Assembly (NCBI GenBank): GCA_016191015.1 | Contig: JACPPM010000090.1 | Span: 1-63,203 of the forward strand | Length of the DNA stretch: 63,203 nt | Direction: 5' to 3' | From: Acidobacteriota bacterium | Lineage (GTDB): Bacteria; Acidobacteriota; CAIWXX01 | In this document: positions 44,822 to 52,767 of the stretch, one piece after another | Position numbering within the stretch: the first letter of the stretch is position 1 | Layout: each line of letters begins with the position of its first letter | Notes under the pieces: model-generated | Seen by the model: only the letters and a program-made list of their open reading frames with translations | Told to the model about the DNA's origin: nothing | Databases searched by the model: none | Made by a program: the position numbers and the translations under genes

Positions 44822-44969
44822 TCTACCTTCATCATAGGGCGGGGGCGTTCACGCGCGGTCAGTGTTGAATCACTCGACAGCAGGATCATACTCCAAGTTC
44901 GGGACTAGTGCAGTAGGCCGTGAACAGGAACGGGAGAGAACCGCGATGCTGGACGTTGGGCGGGTGCGG

Positions 44970-44975
44970 TAGAAT
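44970..44975 (+). promoter_or_regulatory. -10 element close to the start of the FadL-like gene
   Basis: TAGAAT lies nine bases before the ATG at 44985, which leaves a leader of about three bases and no Shine-Dalgarno. No good -35. The 163-base region 44822-44984 separates the two divergent operons. Confidence 0.45.
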
Positions 44976-44984
44976 AGCGGGCGT

Positions 44985-46307
44985 ATGTCCAGGGTGGTTG
45001 GGTTGCTGGGGGTCGTCGTTCTCGCTCGGTTGGGGTTCGCCCAGACAAACGATGAAGGGCTCGCGAATCTTCAATTCAACTATCTGAACCCCGGCGCGAG
45101 GTCCCTGGCTATGGGGGGGGCTTTCACAGGCATGGCAGACGACGCCACGACGGCGCTTGCCAACCCGGCCGGCCTGGTGAATCTGCTGAACGCGGAGGCG
45201 AGCGTCGAGCTGGCCTCGACCCGGATCGAGAACGAGATTGCCTGGGCGGGCGGGAGCGTGCGCTACGACGAGAAGCCAAGCGGTAGATACAATTACGTCT
45301 ACAACTACGAGCCTGCCTCCTTCCCGAGCACTGTCACGAATGTGTCCTTCGCGAGCTTCGTCTACCCCTTCCACCCCGCAAGGCTCGTCGTCGCTGCCTT
45401 CTACAACGAGCAGAGCAAGTTCGAGCGAGCGTTTTCGACAAGGGGGTTTGTGAATGAAAGCACCTCCGCTCTCGCATTCCTGCCCGCCACGAGCGAGCTG
45501 CGCATGTCAGTGCAGGAGGCCGGTTTGTCGGCGGGGCTGCGCGCGGGCGACCGACTGAAACTCGGCGGGACGCTCACATACTCCCGCCTGCACATCCGGA
45601 GTCTTACCGAGCATTTCGGGAACCCGAAGTTCACACAGACTCTCACGGCCGATACCGGCCGGGCTGCCTTCAGACTCGGTGCTTTGATCAACCTCCAGGA
45701 GCGAGTCTCGCTGGGTCTCACCTATGCGCGCCGGCCGGAGTACGGAGCGGTCTCCACTTATACAGAGGGCGGCCGTCTATACGGCCCGGAACAGCAGCGC
45801 TTCAAGACACCGGACTCGTTCGCTGTAGGCGTCTCATTTCGGCCTGATCCGGCCTTCGCGTTCAATGTCGATGTTGTGCGCCTCTTCTACTCGCAACTAA
45901 TGGAGGGCTACTACTGGGCCTACTACAAGCGTGGCGCGCATCTACCGGAGAGCACGACCAAATTCAAAACGACTTTCGAGGTGGAAGATCGCACGGAGCT
46001 GCGGTTCGGGACCGAGTACCTGCGCCAGATTCGCGGCCTTCCCGTCGCCGTGCGCGGGGGCATTTGGCGTGAGCCCCACCATGGCATGGTGCGCATCACT
46101 GAGGATGCATCGATCTCCCTGGATTTCGCCGACGAAAAATATGATACCTCCCCGTTCTTCTCACCACGGCTCAAGAAGGATTCCACGCACGTCGCATTCG
46201 GAGCCGGCGTCGTCTTCGCTCGCCTCGCTGTCGACGCTGCTTTCGACTACTCGCGCTCGTACAGTCGCTTCGTCCTCTCCTCGGTCATCTACCTGTCTGC
46301 GCGCTGA
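44985..46307 (+). CDS. Outer-membrane barrel protein (OmpP1/FadL/PorV-like)
   Basis: 440 residues with a signal peptide (VVGLLGVVVLARLGFAQ). The mature start is characteristic: NPGARSLAMGGAFTGMADDA then TTALANPAGLVNL, the FadL/PorV motif with conserved Asn-Pro-Ala. Many amphipathic strands follow and the protein ends SRFVLSSVIYLSAR. FadL-like barrels import hydrophobic compounds; PorV-like ones help type IX secretion, but no T9SS gene is here. First gene of a plus-strand run with the repeat protein (4-base gap), sigma factor (19-base gap) and kinase. Confidence 0.8.
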   Translation: MSRVVGLLGVVVLARLGFAQTNDEGLANLQFNYLNPGARSLAMGGAFTGMADDATTALANPAGLVNLLNAEASVELASTRIENEIAWAGGSVRYDEKPSGRYNYVYNYEPASFPSTVTNVSFASFVYPFHPARLVVAAFYNEQSKFERAFSTRGFVNESTSALAFLPATSELRMSVQEAGLSAGLRAGDRLKLGGTLTYSRLHIRSLTEHFGNPKFTQTLTADTGRAAFRLGALINLQERVSLGLTYARRPEYGAVSTYTEGGRLYGPEQQRFKTPDSFAVGVSFRPDPAFAFNVDVVRLFYSQLMEGYYWAYYKRGAHLPESTTKFKTTFEVEDRTELRFGTEYLRQIRGLPVAVRGGIWREPHHGMVRITEDASISLDFADEKYDTSPFFSPRLKKDSTHVAFGAGVVFARLAVDAAFDYSRSYSRFVLSSVIYLSAR

Positions 46308-46311
46308 TCAG

Positions 46312-47991
46312 ATGAAGAACGACGGGGGAGTCATCATGGTGGCCGCCGCTGCCGCGCTCATCTGGTGTCCGCTTCTGCTGAGCGCGCTCACCCCCGGATG
46401 GATGAAGACTTACGGATTCCCCGGCTACGACACGGCGACGGCGGTTACCACGGCCGATGATGGAGGGTTTCTCGTGGTCGGCTACTCGGATGCGGCCGGG
46501 TCTGACGTTGCGCAGTACTCGGTCACGAAGCTCAGTCCCTACGGCGTCACATCGTGGCAGAAGTTCTTCGGCGGGCAGGACCAGGATTACGCCAGCGCCG
46601 TCTGTCGCGTGGCCGACGGCGGATTCCTGATCGCAGGAGATGAGGGTTCGTTCGATCGGAAGACGGGCCGAAACCTGTGGGTGATGAAGCTCGGAGTCGC
46701 TGGCGATCTGCTGTGGGAGCGGACGTACGGCGGCAAAGATCGGGACGAAGCCGGGGACATTCAGCCGACGGCCGATGGCGGGTCGATCGTGGTTGGGAGC
46801 ACCCTTTCTTTCGGAGCGGGCGGGGAAGACGCATTCGTTTTGAGGCTCGGTCCGACCGGCACTGTGATCTGGCAAGAGGCCTACGGAGGCCCTGCAGGGG
46901 ATCGAGCCCGCGCCGTGCGCGCGACCGGTGACGGCGGGTTTGTTGTGGCCGGCACGACGGAGTCCGCCGGGGCCGGCAAGAGCGATGTCTGGGTGCTTCG
47001 CCTCGAGTCTGACGGAGGCATCCGCTGGCAGGCCACCTACGGCGGCCCTGGAGAGGAGATCGCTAACGGCGTGGTGAGTGCCAAAGACGGCGGTTACATC
47101 GTCGCGGGTACAACCGAATCGTTCGGCGATGGATTCAGAGATGCGTGGATCCTGCGGCTCGACGCGGCCGGTTCGATCCTCTGGCAGAAGGCCTACGGCG
47201 GGGCGGGGATGGACTCGGCTGATTCGGTTCTGGAGACGTCCGATGGGAGCATTGTCGTGGCTGGACAGTTCTCATCGGTGGGAACAACCTCTGCGGACGC
47301 GTGGATATTCAAGCTAGGTCCCACGGGCAGTACCAGGTGGCAGAAGGCATACGGGGGGAACCGCCGCGACGCCGCTTTTTCTCTCGAGATGATACCTCAG
47401 GGTGGGTACGTGGTGGCCGGCTACACGAGCTCGTTCGGCGCGGGTGGTACAGATGCACTCGTTCTGCGGCTTGGGGCGTCGGGCGAGATCGGAGCGCAGT
47501 GCGGGAATGCTCTGCGGGCAACCCATGAAAAACCGGTCGTGACCGCAGCGGTCCGCGGCGCCGGCGTTGCTGTTGGCAACACGACGAAGGCGAAACTGCG
47601 TTCGCCCGCCTTTAACACGCTCTCCCCCAACCCCGGGGCATCGCATGTCTGCGGTGCGCTTCTCCCCGAGCTCGCCGGTTCCTTCGGCCCCTTCGACTAC
47701 GATCCCCAGACGGGTGAGACCAAGGTGAGCTTCACGTGCAGTAACGCGGGCACCGGAAGCGCCGGCCCTTTTCAGATCAGCTTATACTTCTCGAAAACGC
47801 CGAGCCTCGGATCCGACTCGGTGCTGGTCGGGAGCGACCCGGTGGACGGGCTTGGGCTCTCATCCACCTACACGATGCGCCGGCAGCGCGCGCAGAGTGA
47901 GTACGTCTACGCAATCACGGTTGTCGACGAAGGCAATGCAGTCGGCGAATTCGACGAGACCAACAACGTGGCGGTCGCGCTTCTGCCCTGA
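46312..47991 (+). CDS. Secreted seven-repeat protein with C-terminal CARDB-like domain
   Basis: 559 residues with a signal peptide (VIMVAAAAALIWCPLLLSA). Seven ~50-residue repeats, each WQKxYGG-x4-D-x-A ... DGGFxVxGxTxSFGAGxxDxWVLRL-x2-xG, for example TSWQKFFGGQDQDYA, LWERTYGGKDRDEA, IRWQATYGGPGEEIA and LWQKAYGGAGMDSA: a likely seven-blade beta-propeller. The end (AGSFGPFDYDPQTGETKVSF, SAGPFQISLYFSKTP, VDEGNAVGEFDETNNVAVAL) is a CARDB-type adhesion domain. ATG 46312 is four bases after the FadL-like stop; a longer frame open from 45931 runs inside that gene and is a shadow. Probably surface-exposed. Confidence 0.8.
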   Translation: MKNDGGVIMVAAAAALIWCPLLLSALTPGWMKTYGFPGYDTATAVTTADDGGFLVVGYSDAAGSDVAQYSVTKLSPYGVTSWQKFFGGQDQDYASAVCRVADGGFLIAGDEGSFDRKTGRNLWVMKLGVAGDLLWERTYGGKDRDEAGDIQPTADGGSIVVGSTLSFGAGGEDAFVLRLGPTGTVIWQEAYGGPAGDRARAVRATGDGGFVVAGTTESAGAGKSDVWVLRLESDGGIRWQATYGGPGEEIANGVVSAKDGGYIVAGTTESFGDGFRDAWILRLDAAGSILWQKAYGGAGMDSADSVLETSDGSIVVAGQFSSVGTTSADAWIFKLGPTGSTRWQKAYGGNRRDAAFSLEMIPQGGYVVAGYTSSFGAGGTDALVLRLGASGEIGAQCGNALRATHEKPVVTAAVRGAGVAVGNTTKAKLRSPAFNTLSPNPGASHVCGALLPELAGSFGPFDYDPQTGETKVSFTCSNAGTGSAGPFQISLYFSKTPSLGSDSVLVGSDPVDGLGLSSTYTMRRQRAQSEYVYAITVVDEGNAVGEFDETNNVAVALLP

Positions 47992-48010
47992 CGCGCGGGC
48001 CTGAGGAAGC

Positions 48011-48580
48011 ATGCCTGGATCTGGGGAAGTGACGCGGCTGCTGGTCGAATGGAGCCGCGGGAAGCCCGAGGCGCTGAACGGTCTTCTGCCGCTCGTGTAC
48101 GACGAGCTGCGCCGGATTGCGGCGGGATACCTGCGGCGCGAGCGGCCGGGGCATCTGCTCCAGCCGACGGCTCTCGTTCACGAGGTGTTCCTGAAGCTCG
48201 TGGATCAGCAGGCAATCGAATGGACCGGGCGCGCGCAGTTTTTTGGGATCGTGGCGAGATCGATGCGACAGATCCTCGTCGACCACGCGCGAGCGCGAGC
48301 CGCTGAGAGACGTGGCGGAGACGCAATCCGCATCCCGCTGGATGAAGCTCTCATCGGCACGCCGCCGCGCGCGGTCGATCTGATCAATCTCGACGACGTG
48401 CTCAACCGCCTCGCGGCTCTGGACCCCGATCTCGCTCGAATGGTCGAGCTCCGCTTCTTCGGGGGTCTCACGGTTGAGGAGGCCGCCGTGGTGCTGGGGA
48501 CCTCGGAGCGGACCGTCAAGCGGGAATGGCGATCGGCACGGGCGTGGCTGCAGAAGGAGCTCGCCGGGGCTTCGGAATGA
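48011..48580 (+). CDS. ECF-like sigma factor (Sig-70/X6, TIGR02999-type)
   Basis: 189 residues. LLVEWSRGKPEALNGLLPLV, YDELRRIAAGYLRRERPGHL, LQPTALVHEVFLKLV, FFGIVARSMRQILVDHARAR and, in region 4, MVELRFFGGLTVEEAAVVLG then TSERTVKREWRSARAWLQKE. This is the ECF type common in Acidobacteria and Planctomycetes that is encoded with a Ser/Thr kinase; no anti-sigma is needed and phosphorylation by the kinase is thought to control it. Its stop overlaps the kinase ATG (ATGA). It follows the repeat protein by 19 bases, so the same transcript also makes two envelope proteins. Confidence 0.93.
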   Translation: MPGSGEVTRLLVEWSRGKPEALNGLLPLVYDELRRIAAGYLRRERPGHLLQPTALVHEVFLKLVDQQAIEWTGRAQFFGIVARSMRQILVDHARARAAERRGGDAIRIPLDEALIGTPPRAVDLINLDDVLNRLAALDPDLARMVELRFFGGLTVEEAAVVLGTSERTVKREWRSARAWLQKELAGASE

Positions 48581-50712
48581 ACCCTGACCGCTGGCTGCGG
48601 ATCAAAGCGGTTTTCCAGGAGGCGTGCGAGATCGACGCGGGCGAACGTGCGCGCTATCTTGCGCAGGCCTGCGGCGACGATGCGGATCTGCGGTCCGAGG
48701 TGGAGAAGCTCATCGCCGCCGACGCGGAGGTGAACGAGGCGCCCAAGAGGGAGAGCGCCCGACCGCAGTGGCCGAGGATCGGTCCTTACGAGATCATCCG
48801 CGAGATCGGTCGCGGCGGCATGGGGACGGTGTACCTCGCAGCCAGGGCCGATCACGCGTATGCGAAACAGGTTGCGATCAAGGTAATCCGGCGCGGGTTC
48901 GACACCGAGAGCCTCCTGCGACGGTTCCGGAAGGAACGACAGATCCTTGCGGCGCTCGAACATCCCTACATTGCTGCGCTCTACGACGGCGGCTCCACAG
49001 AAGCCGGGCTCCCCTACATGGTGATGGAATACGTCCGGGGAGAGGAGATCCTCAGCTACTGCGACACGCGGTGTCTGACCGTCCGCCAACGACTCGATGT
49101 TTTCCGCCGGGTCTGCTCGGCCATCCACTATGCTCACCAGAAGCTCGTCATCCATCGTGATATCAAACCATGCAACATTCTTGTGACAGAGAATGGAGGT
49201 CCGAAGCTGCTCGATTTCGGGATCTCGAAATTGCTCGATCCCGACCCCGATCGCGCGGCGCTGGCTCCGTCCTCATTCCCGATGATGACGCCCGAGTACG
49301 CGAGTCCCGAGCAGGTGCGCGGCGGACGCGTGACGACCGCGAGCGACGTGTACTCGCTTGGGGTCCTGCTCTATGAGCTGCTCACCGCGCAGAGACCGTG
49401 CAGCGTCGAGGATCAGTCGCCGGCGGCCATGATCCGCGCGATCTGCGAGATCGAGCCGGAGAAACCAAGCATCGCGGTCTCGCGATCCCCGGCCGGCTCG
49501 CCGGCCAGCGCGCTGGCGGTGGAAGCCGTCAGCGCGAATCGTGGCACAGATCCTGCCGGGCTTCGCCGCGCGCTCTCCGGCGACCTGGACACGATCATCC
49601 TGACGGCGCTGAGCAAGGAGCCCGATCGGCGCTATGCCTCGGTCGAGCTTTTCGCCGAAGATCTGCGACGGCACATGGAGGACCTTCCCGTTGCCGTGCG
49701 CCGCGGCACTATGCTCTACTACGCAGAGAAGTGGATCCGCCGGAATCGGACGGCGGCGATTGTCGGAGGTGGGATTGCACTGTCGCTCCTGATCGGGCTT
49801 GGCGTGATGCGATGGCGGGCGCGAGTCGAGCGGCAGGAACGGGAGAGCGCCGATCTGAGGCTCGATGAAAGGCGCAGGCTGGCGACTTCAGATCTGCTGC
49901 AGCTCGACGCGGCCATGGAAACCAGCCCGGACCCAGCCGCGGCTCTCAAGCGGAGGGTCACGATCCTGGAAGAGCTGTGCAAGGCGGACTCGATGAGGGT
50001 CGATTTCCAGCGCGATCTGGCAAAGGCCAGGGCCACCGCCGGCACGATCCTCCTCGATCGCGGCGATCACGTGTCCGCCATAGGGCAATGCGAGGGCGCT
50101 GCTCAAATCTACGAGCGGCTGACAGCGCTCGAACCTTCCGACCCCGCGCTTCGGCTGGAGCAGACAGCCAACCTGCGCACAATCGGTCTCGCCTACGCGG
50201 CAAAGGGGGAACCATCGCGGGCTCTCGAGTATCTCACCAAACCCCTGGCCGAACGGGAGAAGCGCGTCGAGGCTGGCCCGGACCGCGCGCTGCCTCTCGC
50301 CCTGCTCTACAACGACATCGGCAAGGCCCATGTCAAGCTAGGCGACAGGGACCACGCCGTGGACAATCTGCAGATCGGTCTCCAGATTGTCCAGGCGATC
50401 ACGCGGGCCGATCCCGATGACACGAGATCACAGCTCCTGCTCAGCGATATCTGCGAGACGCTAGGCAACGCTTATCGGATCGCGATCACTGGAGCGGCTC
50501 CGAGCGAGCAGAGGGATTCGCACCTCCGCGCACGCGCATACTTCGTGCGCACGAAGCAGATCCTGGACGAGCTCTCGGCGAAAGGCAAGTTGAGCCTCTC
50601 CGATTTGCCACGGCTGAAGCGAATGACCGACGAGATCGCGAAAGAGGACATTGAAATCCACCGCGCCGAGGCACTGCCCCGCTCCGCCTCTGAGAGAGAT
50701 GGAAGCGAGTAG
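48577..50712 (+). CDS. Transmembrane Ser/Thr protein kinase with TPR-like C-terminus
   Basis: 711 residues. A short N-terminal helical domain (WLRIKAVFQEACEIDAGERA), kinase domain about 71-350 (IGRGGMGTVYLA, VAIKVIRRG, VIHRDIKPCNIL, KLLDFGISKLL, TPEYASPEQVRGG, DVYSLGVLLYELLT, EPDRRYASVELFAEDL), one membrane span (AAIVGGGIALSLLIGLGV, ~390-408) and a C-terminal TPR-like region (TNLRTIGLAYAAKGEPSRAL, LYNDIGKAHVKLGDRDHAVD). All catalytic residues (Lys, HRD, DFG, APE-equivalent) are present. Start at 48577 by overlap with the sigma gene; the frame open from 48526 is not real. It presumably phosphorylates the sigma factor in response to an outside signal. Confidence 0.93.
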   Translation: MNPDRWLRIKAVFQEACEIDAGERARYLAQACGDDADLRSEVEKLIAADAEVNEAPKRESARPQWPRIGPYEIIREIGRGGMGTVYLAARADHAYAKQVAIKVIRRGFDTESLLRRFRKERQILAALEHPYIAALYDGGSTEAGLPYMVMEYVRGEEILSYCDTRCLTVRQRLDVFRRVCSAIHYAHQKLVIHRDIKPCNILVTENGGPKLLDFGISKLLDPDPDRAALAPSSFPMMTPEYASPEQVRGGRVTTASDVYSLGVLLYELLTAQRPCSVEDQSPAAMIRAICEIEPEKPSIAVSRSPAGSPASALAVEAVSANRGTDPAGLRRALSGDLDTIILTALSKEPDRRYASVELFAEDLRRHMEDLPVAVRRGTMLYYAEKWIRRNRTAAIVGGGIALSLLIGLGVMRWRARVERQERESADLRLDERRRLATSDLLQLDAAMETSPDPAAALKRRVTILEELCKADSMRVDFQRDLAKARATAGTILLDRGDHVSAIGQCEGAAQIYERLTALEPSDPALRLEQTANLRTIGLAYAAKGEPSRALEYLTKPLAEREKRVEAGPDRALPLALLYNDIGKAHVKLGDRDHAVDNLQIGLQIVQAITRADPDDTRSQLLLSDICETLGNAYRIAITGAAPSEQRDSHLRARAYFVRTKQILDELSAKGKLSLSDLPRLKRMTDEIAKEDIEIHRAEALPRSASERDGSE

Positions 50713-50718
50713 TACCGG

Positions 50719-51462
50719 TCAAGGGTTTTGGGCGAGCGCGACCAGGCGCCCGGCGTGGACTCCGTACTCGGCACCGTCGAGGTCGCCGTACAGCTTTATA
50801 TTGACGAAGCCTGCGCGGCTGAGGCGGTCGCTGATCTCCTGCCCGGAATAGATGGTGTGACGAAAAGTGTGACCCCGCGCTACTCCGTTCGACATCAAGA
50901 TCCATTCGTTGTGGGCTCGGGTCCAGCCATCCACGATCTGATGACGCTGGACCAGGAGTGAGCCATCCGGAAGCGAGTCTGACGTCGTCGGCTGGAAGAT
51001 CCTCGCCAGAACCTCCTTACCCACCATATCCATCACCAACCAGCCCTTCGCTTTGAGGCTAGAGCGAATGTTCCGCAGCACCGTGACGTCTTCCCCTTTG
51101 TCTTCAAAGTACCCGAAGGACGTAAACATGTTCAGCGCAAGGTCGTAGCTGCAGGGGCGCACGAATCTCCGCATGTCCTCTTTGATCCATTCGACATGAA
51201 GCTGAGCATCATCGGCACGTCCTCTGGCTTTATCAAGAAGGAAGGGGGATCTGTCCACACCCGTGACCCTGAAACCTCGCCTGGCCAGCGCGATCGAATG
51301 GCGACCGGGACCGCAGCACAGATCCAGAACCGAGCCGCACTGCAGGTTCACACGAGCGAGGATCTTGTCGACCTCCTCCTCTGCACCAGAGAGGCGCTCC
51401 GTGGGGAAAAGAAAGGAATAGAAGTCCTGCCAGAAGCTCTCGTCTTCAAACCATTCGCTCAC
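50719..51462 (-). CDS. Class I SAM-dependent methyltransferase
   Basis: 247 residues. FWQDFYSFLFPTERL, then motif I VLDLCCGPGRHSIALA, VTGVDRSPFLLDKAR (acidic loop binding the ribose), YDLALNMFTSFGYF and KGWLVMDMVGKEVLA. Rossmann fold complete; the C-terminal half (IVDGWTRAHNEWILMSNG, RHTIYSGQEISDRLSRAGF) is typical of small-molecule or tRNA-modifying members. GTG 51462 is preceded by GGAGGG. Convergent with the kinase gene (six bases between stops). Substrate unknown. Confidence 0.85.
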   Translation of the reverse strand: MSEWFEDESFWQDFYSFLFPTERLSGAEEEVDKILARVNLQCGSVLDLCCGPGRHSIALARRGFRVTGVDRSPFLLDKARGRADDAQLHVEWIKEDMRRFVRPCSYDLALNMFTSFGYFEDKGEDVTVLRNIRSSLKAKGWLVMDMVGKEVLARIFQPTTSDSLPDGSLLVQRHQIVDGWTRAHNEWILMSNGVARGHTFRHTIYSGQEISDRLSRAGFVNIKLYGDLDGAEYGVHAGRLVALAQNP

Positions 51463-51581
51463 CGCACTCCCTCCAACATTCGCATTCTATCACCTGGCCA
51501 CAGCGCGGATTCCCGTCGCGTGTTTTCACGCGGCTCGCGAATCAAAGCGTCCCAAGCTCTCCGTAGCGATATAATAGTGTC

Positions 51582-51800
51582 TAGGAAGTTGAGTGTTGAC
51601 GCAAAATGGCAAGAAAGTTGAGGCGGCTAGATCTTCCGAGCTCCTCTCAGGAAAGCAGGAGGGGAGGAATGCAGGAACGGAGCGGTCGTCTCGGCCGATC
51701 GGGGTGGCTCGGAAGAACGCTCTCACTCTCTACGCTCCACGCTCTCACGCGCGGCGGGGACGCAACCAATGCAGGTTGCGCCTCCTCCGCGTTAGGCAGG
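51582..51800 (+). repeat. Composite dispersed repeat, copy B
   Basis: TCTAGGAAGTTGAGTGTTGA, ATGGCAAGAAA, GAGGCGGCTAGATCTTCCGA, CTCTCAGGAAAGCAGGAGGG and AATGCAGGAACGGAGCGGTC match copy A (32506) closely; the head is also that of copy C (19632). The tail CTCTCACGCGCGGCGGGG ... CTCCGCGTTAGGC ends 30 bases before the TA operon start. Confidence 0.8.
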
Positions 51801-51822
51801 GAGATAAAGCGGATTAGGTGAA

Positions 51823-52083
51823 ATGCAACGGACAGTACCGCTGGAGATCCCGGCCGAGATCCCACATGCAGCGAGGATGACACCGGAAGAGTTGAGGCTC
51901 GAGCTCGCCGTGCACCTGTTCCAGGCAGGCAGGCTCTCCTTCGGGAAAGCACGAGAGATGGCGGGTCTCGCCGTGTGGGAATTTCTTCAGCTCCTCGGCA
52001 GTCGAGGCATTCCACTCCACTACGGGCCAGACGACTATGAGGCAGACCTGCGGACCCTTGAGGATCTCCGCCGCGCCCGATGA
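51823..52083 (+). CDS. UPF0175-family antitoxin
   Basis: 86 residues. Signature MTPEELRLELAVHLFQAGRL, SFGKAREMAGLAVWEFLQLL, GSRGIPLHYGPDDYEADLRT is UPF0175, a small HTH-type protein paired with PIN-like DUF3368 toxins. It binds the toxin and probably its own promoter. AGGTG precedes the ATG. Overlaps the toxin gene by ATGA. Repeat copy B lies directly upstream, so the promoter may be partly repeat-derived. Confidence 0.88.
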   Translation: MQRTVPLEIPAEIPHAARMTPEELRLELAVHLFQAGRLSFGKAREMAGLAVWEFLQLLGSRGIPLHYGPDDYEADLRTLEDLRRAR

Positions 52084-52565
52084 TCGTCAGCAACGCATCG
52101 CCTTTGATCGGGTTGGCGCGAATTGGGAAGATTGATATCCTTCCGAGGCTCTACGGAAGCATCCTCGTGCCGACGGCCGTGTGGGAAGAGGTCGTGGTTC
52201 GCGGAGCCGGGCAACCGGGCGCAGATCAGATTGCTTCTGCGCCGTGGGTAGAGAGCAGGGATCCACAGAATCAGTCGCTTGTTCGCGCCCTACAACAGGA
52301 TCTTGACGCGGGCGAGGCGGCAGCCATTGCGCTGGCACTGGAGGTCCAGCCGGTCTTCCTGCTCATGGACGAACGGCTCGGCCGCGAGACAGCCCGTCAC
52401 CTCGGCTTGCGCTGTCTTGGGACTGTCGGTGCTCTCGTCGAGGCCAAGAGGAAAGGGTTGGTCCCCAGCGTAGGCGAATGCCCGTTCGCCCTCCGAGATG
52501 TTGCGGGATTCCATCTGCACGAGGCTCTCGTTCGCAAAGTGATCGCTGGTGAGGGGGAAGGCTGA
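52080..52565 (+). CDS. DUF3368 PIN-like toxin
   Basis: 161 residues. MIVSNASPLIGLARIGKIDI, VPTAVWEEVVVRG, DLDAGEAAAIALALEV, LLMDERLGRETARHLGLRCL, GTVGALVEAKRKGLVPSV: the typical DUF3368 order with acidic residues of a PIN-like nuclease site (an Asn in the first motif where many members have Asp; S-N-A-S-P-L is common). Translationally coupled to the antitoxin. Probable endoribonuclease. Confidence 0.88.
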   Translation: MIVSNASPLIGLARIGKIDILPRLYGSILVPTAVWEEVVVRGAGQPGADQIASAPWVESRDPQNQSLVRALQQDLDAGEAAAIALALEVQPVFLLMDERLGRETARHLGLRCLGTVGALVEAKRKGLVPSVGECPFALRDVAGFHLHEALVRKVIAGEGEG

Positions 52566-52767
52566 TTCCTCGCTGACCGCGTCGCTTCTCGATCTCGCCT
52601 TCTGACGCGACCTGGCGCCACGCGGGGACCGCGCATCCGGAACGGTGAATCGCGAGCCGCGGGACACGGCCCCCCGACCTACTTGGGGCCCCGGAACTTC
52701 CTCCACACGGCCCCGTATCACTGTACGGCATGGGTATTATCGATCGAGGAGGAAAAGAGAGTTGACC

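Noticed and set aside
51760-51800. GTTAGGC/GTTGGGT at the tail of dispersed repeats as integron attC sites
   Set aside because: No matching RYYYAAC end at the other side, no integrase in the window, and genes between copies are not cassette-like.
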